Origin: Lachnospiraceae bacterium
Lineage (GTDB): Bacteria; Bacillota; Clostridia; Lachnospirales; Lachnospiraceae
Assembly (NCBI GenBank): GCA_910575835.1
Contig: CAJTGB010000009.1
Location: forward strand, 1 to 64,000
Reading direction: 5' to 3'
DNA: 64,000 nt
Position numbers and translations under genes: made by a program. The notes beneath the pieces were generated by a model. It made no database searches. It saw only the letters and a program-made list of their open reading frames with translations, and had not been told where the DNA came from. Positions within the stretch are counted from its first letter, which is position 1. Each line of letters opens with the position of its first letter. This document shows positions 53,361-61,718 of this stretch, in pieces.

Positions 53361-55016
53361 CTATCTTCCATTCTTAAGCCGGAACTTTCCGGTCTCTTCC
53401 CTCAGCAAACGAACCTGATCGAACAATTCCTCGCTGACCGCCGCGGACTCCTGGCTGCTCGCCGAGTTCGTCTGTACAACATCGGCGATCTGGCTGATTC
53501 CGTCCGTTACCTGCTTAATAGATTCCGCTTCACCGTTAATCGCCTCGGTAATAGAACTGATTGCACTGTTAGACTCCGTCACAAGCTCCAGCGTCTTAGC
53601 CAGCGTTACGGATACCTCGTCGACGATATGTCTTCCCTTCTCTGTAACATTCACAGAATCCTCGATCAATTCCTTCGTCTCTTTGGCCGCCTCATCAGAC
53701 TGTGCCGCAAGGCTGCGGACTTCATCCGCGACAACAGCGAATCCCTTACCTGCCGATCCTGCGCGCGCCGCCTCTACCGCCGCATTCAGCGCCAGGATAT
53801 TCGTCTGGAACGCGATATTCTCGATCGTACCGATAATCTCACCGATCTTCTGGGACGCCTGAGTGATATCCTTCATAGCAGCAACCATCTCTTCCATCTG
53901 CTGGCCGCTGACTGTAACCTGCTCGCCTGTCAGGCGGGCGTTCTCACGTGCGTTGTTCGCCATCTCAACATTCTTGGAAGCATTCTTAGAGAGCTCATCC
54001 AACGTTGCATAGAGCTGCTCCACAGCGCTCGCCTGCTCGGTCGCACCCTGTGCCAGCGACTGAGATCCGCTTGACAGCTGCTCTGCATTGCCGGAGATCT
54101 GATGCTCGGCTCTTCCGATACTTCCAAGCGCTGACGACATAGTTGCAGTGAAACTGTCGATCGATTCCTCAATGGAACGGAAATCACCGATGAACTCAGT
54201 TGAAGTGCTGACGTTAAAATCACCTCTCGCCAGCTGTCCCATGATCCGGTTGATATCCTCCACATACCCCTGGATCACTGACAGAGAATTTCTTATAACA
54301 CTTGCCAGTTCGCCCAGCTCATTATTCGCTTCATAATCAAGATCTAATTCCAGCTTGCCATCCTGCAGCGGACGTACCTGACCGCTGATATATACCATCG
54401 GCTTCACGATCTGTTTTAATACATAACGAACCAGGCTCATCAGGAATATAAGCGCCAGGAAGAAGCAGATCCCGGATACGATCTGTACGATATGGAGAGT
54501 TCTCTCCATACTCGCCGCACTCTCATCCTTCAGCATCGTTCCCTCTTCCACAACCTCATCCAGATATCCGACCAGCGTCGCCAGATTCCCCTGGATCGTA
54601 TCCTGATAATACTCCTGCGCACGATCCGGATCTGTCTTCAGCAGATCCAGCACATAGCTGGCAGACTCATGAAGTTCCTTATGCAGCGGCTCCAACTGTT
54701 CTCTCAGCCCAAGTACCTTTTCATTATCTGTATCCGCCTCGCCGTAGAGCCACTGTCCCAGGGCACAGGTAGTAGGATCTATACTTCCGGTAAATTCCTT
54801 TCCCGCGTACAATGTATTACTTAATCCGGCAGACCATTTGTAATGTGCCACCTCTGCTTTCTCGATCGTGTCCAGCAATGTAGTCGCTGCAATGCTGTCC
54901 CTCTGCGTATCTTTGATCACAAAAATATTCGCAGTTACTGCAAAACTATAGATGAGCACGGCAGCAACCGTAGTCGCCACCCGAATCCCCACCATCTTAT
55001 TGATACTCTTTCGCAT
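53361..55016 (-). CDS. Methyl-accepting chemotaxis protein with extracytoplasmic CZB-like sensor
   Basis: A 551-residue chemoreceptor with membrane segments at about 12-34 and 166-190. The outside part (35-165) has the spacing of a chemoreceptor zinc-binding (CZB) domain: His58 and Trp61 (AHYKW), Cys84 with ALGQW, and His112/His116 (LHKELHESA). CZB domains are mostly described as cytoplasmic. HAMP (about 190-245) and the signalling tip [20 protein letters not shown] follow. GAGGGAG precedes the start. It is the last gene of the leftward flagellar/chemotaxis block. Confidence 0.9.
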   Translation of the reverse strand: MRKSINKMVGIRVATTVAAVLIYSFAVTANIFVIKDTQRDSIAATTLLDTIEKAEVAHYKWSAGLSNTLYAGKEFTGSIDPTTCALGQWLYGEADTDNEKVLGLREQLEPLHKELHESASYVLDLLKTDPDRAQEYYQDTIQGNLATLVGYLDEVVEEGTMLKDESAASMERTLHIVQIVSGICFFLALIFLMSLVRYVLKQIVKPMVYISGQVRPLQDGKLELDLDYEANNELGELASVIRNSLSVIQGYVEDINRIMGQLARGDFNVSTSTEFIGDFRSIEESIDSFTATMSSALGSIGRAEHQISGNAEQLSSGSQSLAQGATEQASAVEQLYATLDELSKNASKNVEMANNARENARLTGEQVTVSGQQMEEMVAAMKDITQASQKIGEIIGTIENIAFQTNILALNAAVEAARAGSAGKGFAVVADEVRSLAAQSDEAAKETKELIEDSVNVTEKGRHIVDEVSVTLAKTLELVTESNSAISSITEAINGEAESIKQVTDGISQIADVVQTNSASSQESAAVSEELFDQVRLLREETGKFRLKNGR

Positions 55017-55052
55017 GGATAACTCCCTCTTTTCTTCACTGTCAAATATATT

Positions 55053-55991
55053 TTATGCGGCTGCGGAAAAATTCTTGCCATCCTGCTGCTGCATAGCTTC
55101 CGACGTATCCGGCTTAGATGCCGTCGTAGTCCTCGTCGTTCCGCCCGATACATAGACTCTGCCGCACTCCGGGCAGATCGACGTATGCATCGTAACCGAC
55201 TGGCTTACTACACGGCGGTCTTCACGCTTTGCTGCCGCGCGCTCACGCACCACATGCTCCATCTCATGGCCTTTGACCGCTGAAGCTGCCTGATCCGGCG
55301 ATATATGTGTAGGTGTTTTAAAAGAAACTCCCGCATCATCCGAACCATCCTGATATTTTCTCTCCTTGCAGGTCTGACACTCGGCGTCCTCTGCCGCCTT
55401 CTGCGCTGCATCTACGCCTGCTCCTTCTTCCTTGGAGGGATCCGCATACTGGATCCGCATACGCACCGCCAACTCCGCAGGATCCATTCCCTTACGCAGG
55501 AATGGGATCGTATTCGCGATTCCGTTCGTCCCGTTCACATTCACAGCCCCTATCGGGCTCACAGGCTCTACAGGCGTCCCCGGACTTGCGCCCCGAACCG
55601 CACCGCCGGCTCCGATCCACTGACCTGCCGTCACTCCCGACACAACGCCGGCTCTCTGGCCTGCCGTCACTCCCGCCGCCGCTCCGGTTCCCTGCCCGGC
55701 AGACACACCCGACGCTGCTCCGGCTCCCTGACCGGCAGACACACCTGCCGCCGCTCCGGCTCCCTGACCGGCAGGTACAGGAACCGTACTCGCACCGTTA
55801 ACCTCCCGGCCAGCCGCTACACCCGATACCGGCGCTGCCGCTCCGACACCTCTGACACCCTGCACCGGCTGCCCGTATGCGCTCCGGGATACCGCATCTA
55901 CACTCCGTGCACCCTGCAAGGCAGCGCTTGGGCGAACATACCCGGCATATCGTCCCGCATATGGATTAACTGCCGAAATACCTCCTACCAT
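55053..55991 (-). CDS. SprA-related putative metalloprotease with repeat linker
   Basis: A 312-residue protein. Residues about 75-125 are Gly/Ala-rich repeats of the type VSAGQGAGAASG. The C-terminal region contains GHEMEHVVRE, an HExxH zinc-protease motif, then CPECGRVYVSGG, as in the SprA-related family (PF12118). That family's function is unknown. There is no signal peptide. The ATG at 55991 is chosen because GGAAGG lies 8 nt upstream; the in-frame GTG at 56000 is too close. It is embedded in the flagellar/chemotaxis operon. Confidence 0.82.
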   Translation of the reverse strand: MVGGISAVNPYAGRYAGYVRPSAALQGARSVDAVSRSAYGQPVQGVRGVGAAAPVSGVAAGREVNGASTVPVPAGQGAGAAAGVSAGQGAGAASGVSAGQGTGAAAGVTAGQRAGVVSGVTAGQWIGAGGAVRGASPGTPVEPVSPIGAVNVNGTNGIANTIPFLRKGMDPAELAVRMRIQYADPSKEEGAGVDAAQKAAEDAECQTCKERKYQDGSDDAGVSFKTPTHISPDQAASAVKGHEMEHVVRERAAAKREDRRVVSQSVTMHTSICPECGRVYVSGGTTRTTTASKPDTSEAMQQQDGKNFSAAA

Positions 55992-56073
55992 AACATTCAC
56001 CTTCCCATCACACTAACAAGAATCTATAACAAGAATCTATTCAGTAACAGAGCCGCTTGCCTGAACTGTTACT

Positions 56074-57318
56074 CTATTCGCTCTCGGACATGCCGACAAC
56101 ATTTTCCCAGATGTTATTCACTTCCTCAACGCAGTCCATATAGATCTGCGCCAGCTCATTCGTCTTAAGTCCGAGTTCCTCAGCTATCTCCTTGATCTCA
56201 ACCCACTCGGCCTTCTCATAGCGGAGGATCAGTTCGAACAGGCGTCCCGCCTTACCCTCTCCGGTAACAAGCGCCGTCTTCACTTCCTCCACGATCGGGA
56301 TATCTTCAAGGATCTCTGCCATCGAGGCGTCGATCATATACTCGAGAGTAGAGAACATACCCATAAGATATGCGTCGGACGTATTGATGGTGAAGTTCTT
56401 AAGCTTCTTCACCAGCGCAGACGCGAAGTTTGCACGCATGAAAGACGTCTTCAGCAGTTCCTCTGATGAATTCTCCTTATCCTCAAAGCTCAGCAGATAG
56501 ATCCACTGCTTCAACTGGCTGATTCCCACGCGCACCAACGCCTGACGTACTGAAGTCGTCTCATGATGCACCGCGAAATACGCTGAATTCGCCATACGGA
56601 GCAGCGCATATGTCAGCGCCGCATCTCTTGTGATCGTCTCCTCTAAGACCTCCACATCAGGCTCATCCTTCGTGATCTCCATAATGAGCTGATACAGATT
56701 GCCCTGCATGAAATCCAGCTTATTGGTCTTCGTTATCGTAGCTCCTGAGATATAGCTTCCCTCCACGAAATCCGCATTCAGCTCCACCGCACAGTCATAC
56801 GCTTCCTTGCTGTTCACGCCTGTTGCAATGAACTTCTTCTGGAATCCGTGAGCCATATCCACAACATTAGCAATAGAACGCTTCTGCGTCTCATCCATAT
56901 TACCCGTTACATCCAGCTTTATGTAATCTACATATTCCAGCATACTGAAATACTTCGGTGTAAACTGGAAATCATTGATCGCAAAATGATACCCGTCCTC
57001 ACGGTACTTACTGATCAGGATCGCCGCAAGCGAATGGATCACAATATTGTCTCCGATCTGTATTACAACCTTATCCTTATCAAATATCTTCGGCGTATTC
57101 CTGAATAGAAGCGTCGGCGTAAATGTCATGAACGTCTTCTTATCCTTGAAAATACGGTCAGAATTCTCAGACAGGAACGACACCATCGTATTCGCCGCAA
57201 CGCTGTCCGAACTTGGATTATACAGACTATCCCTGTCCTCCTGGATCACAAGCTCATACCCGATGACCGCATCGGTCGCCTGATCCTTAATAGCCTGTCT
57301 TACAACACAACTATCCAT
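56074..57318 (-). CDS. EAL/HDOD (YuxH-type) signalling protein with degenerate EAL domain
   Basis: A 414-residue cytoplasmic protein. Residues 1-200 align with an EAL domain, but its catalytic motifs are lost: GYELVIQE at the EAL position, AINDFQFTP where DDFG-type residues are expected, and ATGVNSKE where AEGVE is usual. It should not hydrolyse cyclic-di-GMP. The second half is an HDOD domain (about 205-400; LRMANSAYF, VRQALVRVGISQLKQWIYLL). GGAGGAG precedes the ATG, and it starts 2 bp past cheV. It may act as a scaffold linking chemotaxis and flagellar control. Confidence 0.88.
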   Translation of the reverse strand: MDSCVVRQAIKDQATDAVIGYELVIQEDRDSLYNPSSDSVAANTMVSFLSENSDRIFKDKKTFMTFTPTLLFRNTPKIFDKDKVVIQIGDNIVIHSLAAILISKYREDGYHFAINDFQFTPKYFSMLEYVDYIKLDVTGNMDETQKRSIANVVDMAHGFQKKFIATGVNSKEAYDCAVELNADFVEGSYISGATITKTNKLDFMQGNLYQLIMEITKDEPDVEVLEETITRDAALTYALLRMANSAYFAVHHETTSVRQALVRVGISQLKQWIYLLSFEDKENSSEELLKTSFMRANFASALVKKLKNFTINTSDAYLMGMFSTLEYMIDASMAEILEDIPIVEEVKTALVTGEGKAGRLFELILRYEKAEWVEIKEIAEELGLKTNELAQIYMDCVEEVNNIWENVVGMSESE

Positions 57319-57320
57319 TA

Positions 57321-58235
57321 TTACTCTCCTCCCCGGTCTAAGAGCTCATCCATAACCTCTACCAGACGCCCAATCTCAGGCTTCGATAGCTGTTCGTTCG
57401 CTCCCAGCTGCTTTCCTTTAATCCGCATCTCTTCGTTGATCAGTGAGGAAAAGATAATAATCGGCATCCTCTTCATCTTCTCGTCATCCTTCACCAGCTT
57501 GGTCAGACGATGTCCGTCCATCTCCGGCATCTCAATATCCGTAATCAACAGCGCCGCCCGCTTATAGAAATCAGGCTCGTTGCGGATACTGCTGAGATAA
57601 TCCCATGCTTCCTTGCCGTTATTAAAATTCATAAGATTACTATAGCCCGCACGGAACAGAGAATCCTTGATCATCTTAGTCAGAAGGATCGAATCCTCCG
57701 CAAGGATGATCCTGTTATCCCTTGGAATCCTGTCTCCTAACCTGTCGATCTCATCCACCTGGATGCTTGTCTCCGGTGCGATCTCTGCCACGATCTTCTC
57801 AAAATCCAGAATCGTAACCAGTTGTCCGCCGCACTGGGCGATACCTGTCGCAACTCCGTCTTCTCCGTTCGTGAGCGTCTTATCCGGCTTCTGGATATCC
57901 TCCCAGGAGATCCTGCTGATTCCAACCACCGTATGCACGCGGAATGCTATATGCATCTTATTGAAATTCGTGACAATGAACAGATCCCTCTCATTCTTAT
58001 CACCGCTGTCACCTGTCAGATACTTCGGCAGATTGATCACGGTAAGCAGGATATCCCTTGGCTTGAAAATCCCTTCAACAGCTCCGTGAGAATGCGGCAC
58101 CGGCTTCACTTTATCCGCCATCATGATCTCGCGTACCTTCGCCACATTGATTCCGTACAATTCACCAAATATCGTAAACTGCATAATCTCAATTTCATTT
58201 GTTCCTGATTCCAATAAAATCTCTGTATCAGCCAT
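57321..58235 (-). CDS. cheV: Chemotaxis adaptor CheV (CheW + receiver)
   Basis: A 304-residue protein with an N-terminal CheW-like coupling domain (about 10-160; FTIFGELYGINVAKVREI, GIFKPRDILLTVINL) and a C-terminal receiver (about 175-300; acidic residues in ILAEDS, phosphoacceptor Asp in LITDIEMPEMDG). It links receptors to CheA and is tuned by phosphorylation. The ATG at 58235 is preferred over the GTG at 58241, as AAAGGAG lies 9 nt upstream. A GTCGATAA resembling a sigma-28 -10 is at 58270-58277. Confidence 0.94.
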   Translation of the reverse strand: MADTEILLESGTNEIEIMQFTIFGELYGINVAKVREIMMADKVKPVPHSHGAVEGIFKPRDILLTVINLPKYLTGDSGDKNERDLFIVTNFNKMHIAFRVHTVVGISRISWEDIQKPDKTLTNGEDGVATGIAQCGGQLVTILDFEKIVAEIAPETSIQVDEIDRLGDRIPRDNRIILAEDSILLTKMIKDSLFRAGYSNLMNFNNGKEAWDYLSSIRNEPDFYKRAALLITDIEMPEMDGHRLTKLVKDDEKMKRMPIIIFSSLINEEMRIKGKQLGANEQLSKPEIGRLVEVMDELLDRGGE

Positions 58236-58298
58236 ACACACTCACTCCTTTATATTCTATGTATATTTATCGACGCAATATTCTCTCAGAATAAGGGG

Positions 58299-58781
58299 TT
58301 AAAGCATACGTTCCGGCTTCCCGGCCGACCTGATATACACCTGTCCCGTCGCCACATCAAGCAGCATGGTCCTCGCATAATTAGCGCCGGTATCTTCACT
58401 GGTGACGCGTAACCCTTCCGCCATCAGGATTCTCTTCACGTTCTGAGCATTCCGTTCACCGATATTACCCAGGCCGCCGCCGCCCTTCATCTCGAACATC
58501 TTGGCGCCCCCGGCAATCTTCACTACAAGCCGCCTCTTCGTAGCTCCGAACGCAGTGAGCTTACGAAGCGTCTCCTTAACTCCCGAATCCGCAAACTTAA
58601 AGACGTTGCTGTCACTTGCTTTCCCTTTTTCTGGCAGCATGATATGAAGAAGCGCTCCAAGCTTGATCATCGGATCGTAGAATGAGACCCCGATGCATGA
58701 TCCCAGCGCGTATGTGATCAGTATACCCTCCTGCCTTGTTATCTTCATATCTGCAATTCCGACCGATATCTTTTTTTCCAT
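58299..58781 (-). CDS. cheD: Chemoreceptor glutamine deamidase CheD
   Basis: A 160-residue enzyme that deamidates receptor glutamines and partners CheC in the CheC/CheD/CheY-P adaptation loop. The catalytic Cys (ALGSCIGVSFYD), His (GALLHIMLP) and Thr/Gly region (VKIAGGAKMFE) are present. The ATG at 58781 is used; the TTG at 58793 directly abuts AGGAG. It begins 4 bp after cheC ends. Confidence 0.93.
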   Translation of the reverse strand: MEKKISVGIADMKITRQEGILITYALGSCIGVSFYDPMIKLGALLHIMLPEKGKASDSNVFKFADSGVKETLRKLTAFGATKRRLVVKIAGGAKMFEMKGGGGLGNIGERNAQNVKRILMAEGLRVTSEDTGANYARTMLLDVATGQVYIRSAGKPERML

Positions 58782-58785
58782 TGAC

Positions 58786-59406
58786 TTACTCAACTCCTAG
58801 CTTTTTCATAAGAACATTCAAAGACTCTACGTCCGGCAGAAGCAGCATTGTGCTGTCCAATGCTTTCCCGTCTATTTTAAAATCTCCTGTTATCATCATA
58901 ATCTTGTCTGAATGCTGTCCCATCATCGCGATCGGCACGCTCATGATCCCGCCAAGCATATTAATGGCAAGCTGCGGAACAGACAGCTCTACGTTCACTC
59001 CCGTCAGGGAAGACATTGCCGTAATATATGAGGATATCACAATATTCCCGATCTCTATCAGAACAGAGGAATCGATCTCCTCCATCGCCAGAAGATCTGA
59101 CTCCGTCTTTCCAAGCATCCTGAACAGGATCTCATCCGACACTTCTTTTGTCAGAACAAACAACATGATTCCGCTCACTTCTCCTGCCATCTCTACAAAT
59201 ATAGCTGCAACCAGTTCTTCCGGATCCCCAAGAATTGCAAGCGCCGCATTGTAATCCAGAATCTTTACAGACGGAACAGCCATCTGTACCTGGGTACTCA
59301 GCATACTCGACAGTGCGGTTGCCGCGTTGCCGCCGCCGATCGTACCGATCTCTTTTAGGATATCCAACCCCAGCTCGTTCATCTCTTCATATGTTTTTAT
59401 TGCCAT
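58786..59406 (-). CDS. cheC: CheY-P phosphatase CheC
   Basis: A 206-residue CheC-type phosphatase. Two pseudo-symmetric active-site helices are visible. The first is ILKEIGTIGGGNAATALS, where the Asn expected three residues after Glu is Thr. The second is LIEIGNIVISSYITAMSS with Glu and Asn intact. In studied CheC proteins the second site matters more, so activity is likely. It lies between a rod/hook gene and cheD. Confidence 0.93.
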   Translation of the reverse strand: MAIKTYEEMNELGLDILKEIGTIGGGNAATALSSMLSTQVQMAVPSVKILDYNAALAILGDPEELVAAIFVEMAGEVSGIMLFVLTKEVSDEILFRMLGKTESDLLAMEEIDSSVLIEIGNIVISSYITAMSSLTGVNVELSVPQLAINMLGGIMSVPIAMMGQHSDKIMMITGDFKIDGKALDSTMLLLPDVESLNVLMKKLGVE

Positions 59407-59417
59407 AAGCCACCTCT

Positions 59418-60137
59418 CTATGCTCTCAGCGTATTGATCGTATTCACAACCTCATCCGATGTCTGTACCATCTTAAGCGCATATGAATACGCCCTCTGTG
59501 CCTCGATCATACGTGTAAAATCATCTGCTACATCCACTCCCGACATCTCCAGCGCATGGTCAATGAGCTTCGCGTCCCGCATAAGGAATGGCTGCCCGTT
59601 CTTAAGAACCGGCACAAACTCGTTGTTCCCTGTACTCTGCATCCCGTCAAGGATATTAAAGCCGTAGACACCGATCTGGCCGCTTAGTTCCCCAACATTA
59701 CCGTCCAGCACCCGGATCGGATTACGGTTCTCATCTAACACAAAATTCCCGTTGTCATTCACCAGATAAAATTCATTGCCGCGTTTTGACATACTGAAAT
59801 GCCCGTTTCTCGAATATGTAATCTCATTCGTAATCGGACTCCTCAGCATAAAGAATCCTTTGCCGTTGATCGCGTAATCAAACTTCTCTTCTGTAGTTAT
59901 GAGTCCCTTCGGACTGAAATCTGTGTTCGTCTTCTCAACATTAATACCGGCTCCTGCCTTGTATCTGGTATCCTCTCCGGTATAATTATTCAGATTATAA
60001 TACATCAGGTCTGTGAACACCGTCGTCTTCGCCTTATAACCATAATTATTCGCATTCGCAAGATTATGGCCGACAACATTCAATTTCTCCTGCTCCTCCA
60101 TCGCTCCTCTTGCAGCGGTATAAAATGATGTGTACAT
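59418..60137 (-). CDS. Flagellar hook-basal body rod protein (FlgF/FlgG type)
   Basis: A 239-residue axial protein with the rod N-terminal motif (AARGAMEEQEKLNVVGHNLANANNYGYK, shortened: LNVVGHNLANANN) and the C-terminal helix (RMIEAQRAYSYALKMVQTSDEV). Internal GKGFFMLRSP and TYSRNGHF are family signatures. It is paired with a second rod gene 18 bp upstream, and together they should be FlgF and FlgG; which is which cannot be settled from sequence reading. Confidence 0.9.
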   Translation of the reverse strand: MYTSFYTAARGAMEEQEKLNVVGHNLANANNYGYKAKTTVFTDLMYYNLNNYTGEDTRYKAGAGINVEKTNTDFSPKGLITTEEKFDYAINGKGFFMLRSPITNEITYSRNGHFSMSKRGNEFYLVNDNGNFVLDENRNPIRVLDGNVGELSGQIGVYGFNILDGMQSTGNNEFVPVLKNGQPFLMRDAKLIDHALEMSGVDVADDFTRMIEAQRAYSYALKMVQTSDEVVNTINTLRA

Positions 60138-60155
60138 AAGCCTTCTCTCCTCTCA

Positions 60156-60905
60156 CTATGTCGCGGAACCAATCATAACAATCTTCGCTGTAAGCTGATC
60201 ATACATCTTCAGAAGCTGCGCGGAACTCTGCAGCACTCTCTGACCGCTCATCATATTCGTCATCTCTTCCGCCATAGATACATTAGAATCCTCCAGCGCT
60301 TTCTGCATGGTCTTCGTCGCAAGCGGCGCCGCCTGGGGCTGCGCATTCGCGGTAAATACGCCTCCCGTCACCTTAGTAAGCTGCTGATCATAATCTGTGA
60401 AATCCACTATCCTGATTCTTCCGAAATACTGTCCGGTCTCTGTTCCGGTAATATTGCCCGTCTCATCGATTGTGATCTCATCCGTCGTAAGCCGGATCGG
60501 ACCATTGGTTCCCTGCACTCTTCCGAATCCCGGCAGAACCAGATATCCCGCGTCATCCAGGTTAAAAGAACCATTCCTTGTATACACCATGCCGTTATCC
60601 GTCTGAATCTCGAAAAAGCCGGCGCCGATAAGGCTGACGTCCATAGACGCTCCGGTCTCCCGAACACCTCCGTCGGTATAATCCGTTATCCGCTCACCGC
60701 CGATATTCATCCGTGATACCGTACCGACCGCTGTCTTGCCATACTTGTCATACCGATAGATCATCTCATCCCGGAATGTGCTCTGCATTAATCTGTCCAT
60801 CTTGAAGCCCGGCGTAGAAACATTCGACATATTATTACTTATAATATTCAAATTCCGGTTTTGTGTGATCATATTAGACGTCAGATCGTAGAATCCTTGA
60901 AACAT
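60156..60905 (-). CDS. Flagellar hook-basal body rod protein (FlgF/FlgG type)
   Basis: A 249-residue rod/hook-family protein (LNIISNNMSNVSTPGFKMD at the N terminus, GAGFFEIQTDN, VYTRNGSFNLDDAGYLV, and a C-terminal SMAEEMTNMMSGQRVLQSSA helix). It starts within the last 32 bp of fliA and is followed by its paralogue, so the three genes are coupled. AGGGAG precedes the ATG. Confidence 0.9.
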   Translation of the reverse strand: MFQGFYDLTSNMITQNRNLNIISNNMSNVSTPGFKMDRLMQSTFRDEMIYRYDKYGKTAVGTVSRMNIGGERITDYTDGGVRETGASMDVSLIGAGFFEIQTDNGMVYTRNGSFNLDDAGYLVLPGFGRVQGTNGPIRLTTDEITIDETGNITGTETGQYFGRIRIVDFTDYDQQLTKVTGGVFTANAQPQAAPLATKTMQKALEDSNVSMAEEMTNMMSGQRVLQSSAQLLKMYDQLTAKIVMIGSAT

Positions 60906-61698
60906 TCTTCTTACTCTCCCTTTCTTCGTTGAATCTCTCCATGTGTTTTCTTAGTTTCTTTATAGCATTCGTATGAATCTGGGATACACGCGGTTCACTT
61001 ACCTCAAGTACATCCGCGATCTGTCTCATATTCAACTCCTCTATATAATACAGCGAGATCACAAGCTGCTCATTTTCTTTAAGCGTCCCGACCCCTTCTG
61101 CCAGAACCTCCGTAAGCTCCTTCTTAAGGAACTTGCTCTCCGGCTGTTCATTCTTCTCCCCCTGGGGCAGCGACACCCCGACTTCATTCCCCTGAGCTTC
61201 CGCCAGGACCATATCCAGTGATAGGATATTGAACAGCGCAGCCTTGCGCATCGTCTCCTGGTACTTCTCAGGCGTAATATTCAGATACTCCGTTACCTCC
61301 TGCACCGAAGGATAGTATCCTAATTTATTATATAACGTTGTCACCGCTTCTTCAATATCTCTCGTGCTCTTTCTTGTACTTCTTGGCACCCAATCCTGCT
61401 TTCTTGCCAAGTCGATGATCATTCCCTTAATTCTCTTGGAAATAAATGTCTCAAATTTGACGTTCTTATCTATATCGAACTTATCAATAGAAGACATGAT
61501 CGCAATCACGCCCTCACTGATAATATCGTCCACCTGGGTAAAACTCATGTAAATATCCCGCATCTGAAGCGCAATACTTTTCACAAGATAGATATAACGC
61601 ATGACGATCTCCTGCTTGACCTCAAGGCTTCCCGTCTCTTTATACAGTTTTAAAAGCTCTTCATTCGTCTTCTCTTTGTACCGTTCCTGTGTACTCAT
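60874..61698 (-). CDS. fliA: Flagellar sigma factor FliA (sigma-28/sigma-D)
   Basis: A 274-residue sigma-70-family factor of the FliA/WhiG group, directing late flagellar and chemotaxis genes. Region 2 (MRYIYLVKSIALQM, DDIISEGVIAIMSSIDKFD), region 3 (DWVPRSTR, SVQEVTEYLNI) and region 4 (QLVISLYYIEELNMRQIADVLEVSEPRVSQIH) are all recognisable. It lies 20 bp after flhA and overlaps the following rod gene by 32 bp. Confidence 0.95.
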   Translation of the reverse strand: MSTQERYKEKTNEELLKLYKETGSLEVKQEIVMRYIYLVKSIALQMRDIYMSFTQVDDIISEGVIAIMSSIDKFDIDKNVKFETFISKRIKGMIIDLARKQDWVPRSTRKSTRDIEEAVTTLYNKLGYYPSVQEVTEYLNITPEKYQETMRKAALFNILSLDMVLAEAQGNEVGVSLPQGEKNEQPESKFLKKELTEVLAEGVGTLKENEQLVISLYYIEELNMRQIADVLEVSEPRVSQIHTNAIKKLRKHMERFNEERESKKNVSRILRSDV

Positions 61699-61718
61699 AT
61701 TGAACGCTCCACTTAAGT

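Noticed and set aside
55305-56168. Plus-strand ORF opposite the SprA-like gene
   Set aside because: Arg/Ser/Cys-rich translation of a Gly/Ala repeat region on the opposite strand; no initiation signal.
58270-58277. GTCGATAA as a sigma-28 promoter for cheV
   Set aside because: One mismatch in the -10 and no TAAA-type -35 at the right distance; cheV is already in an operon.
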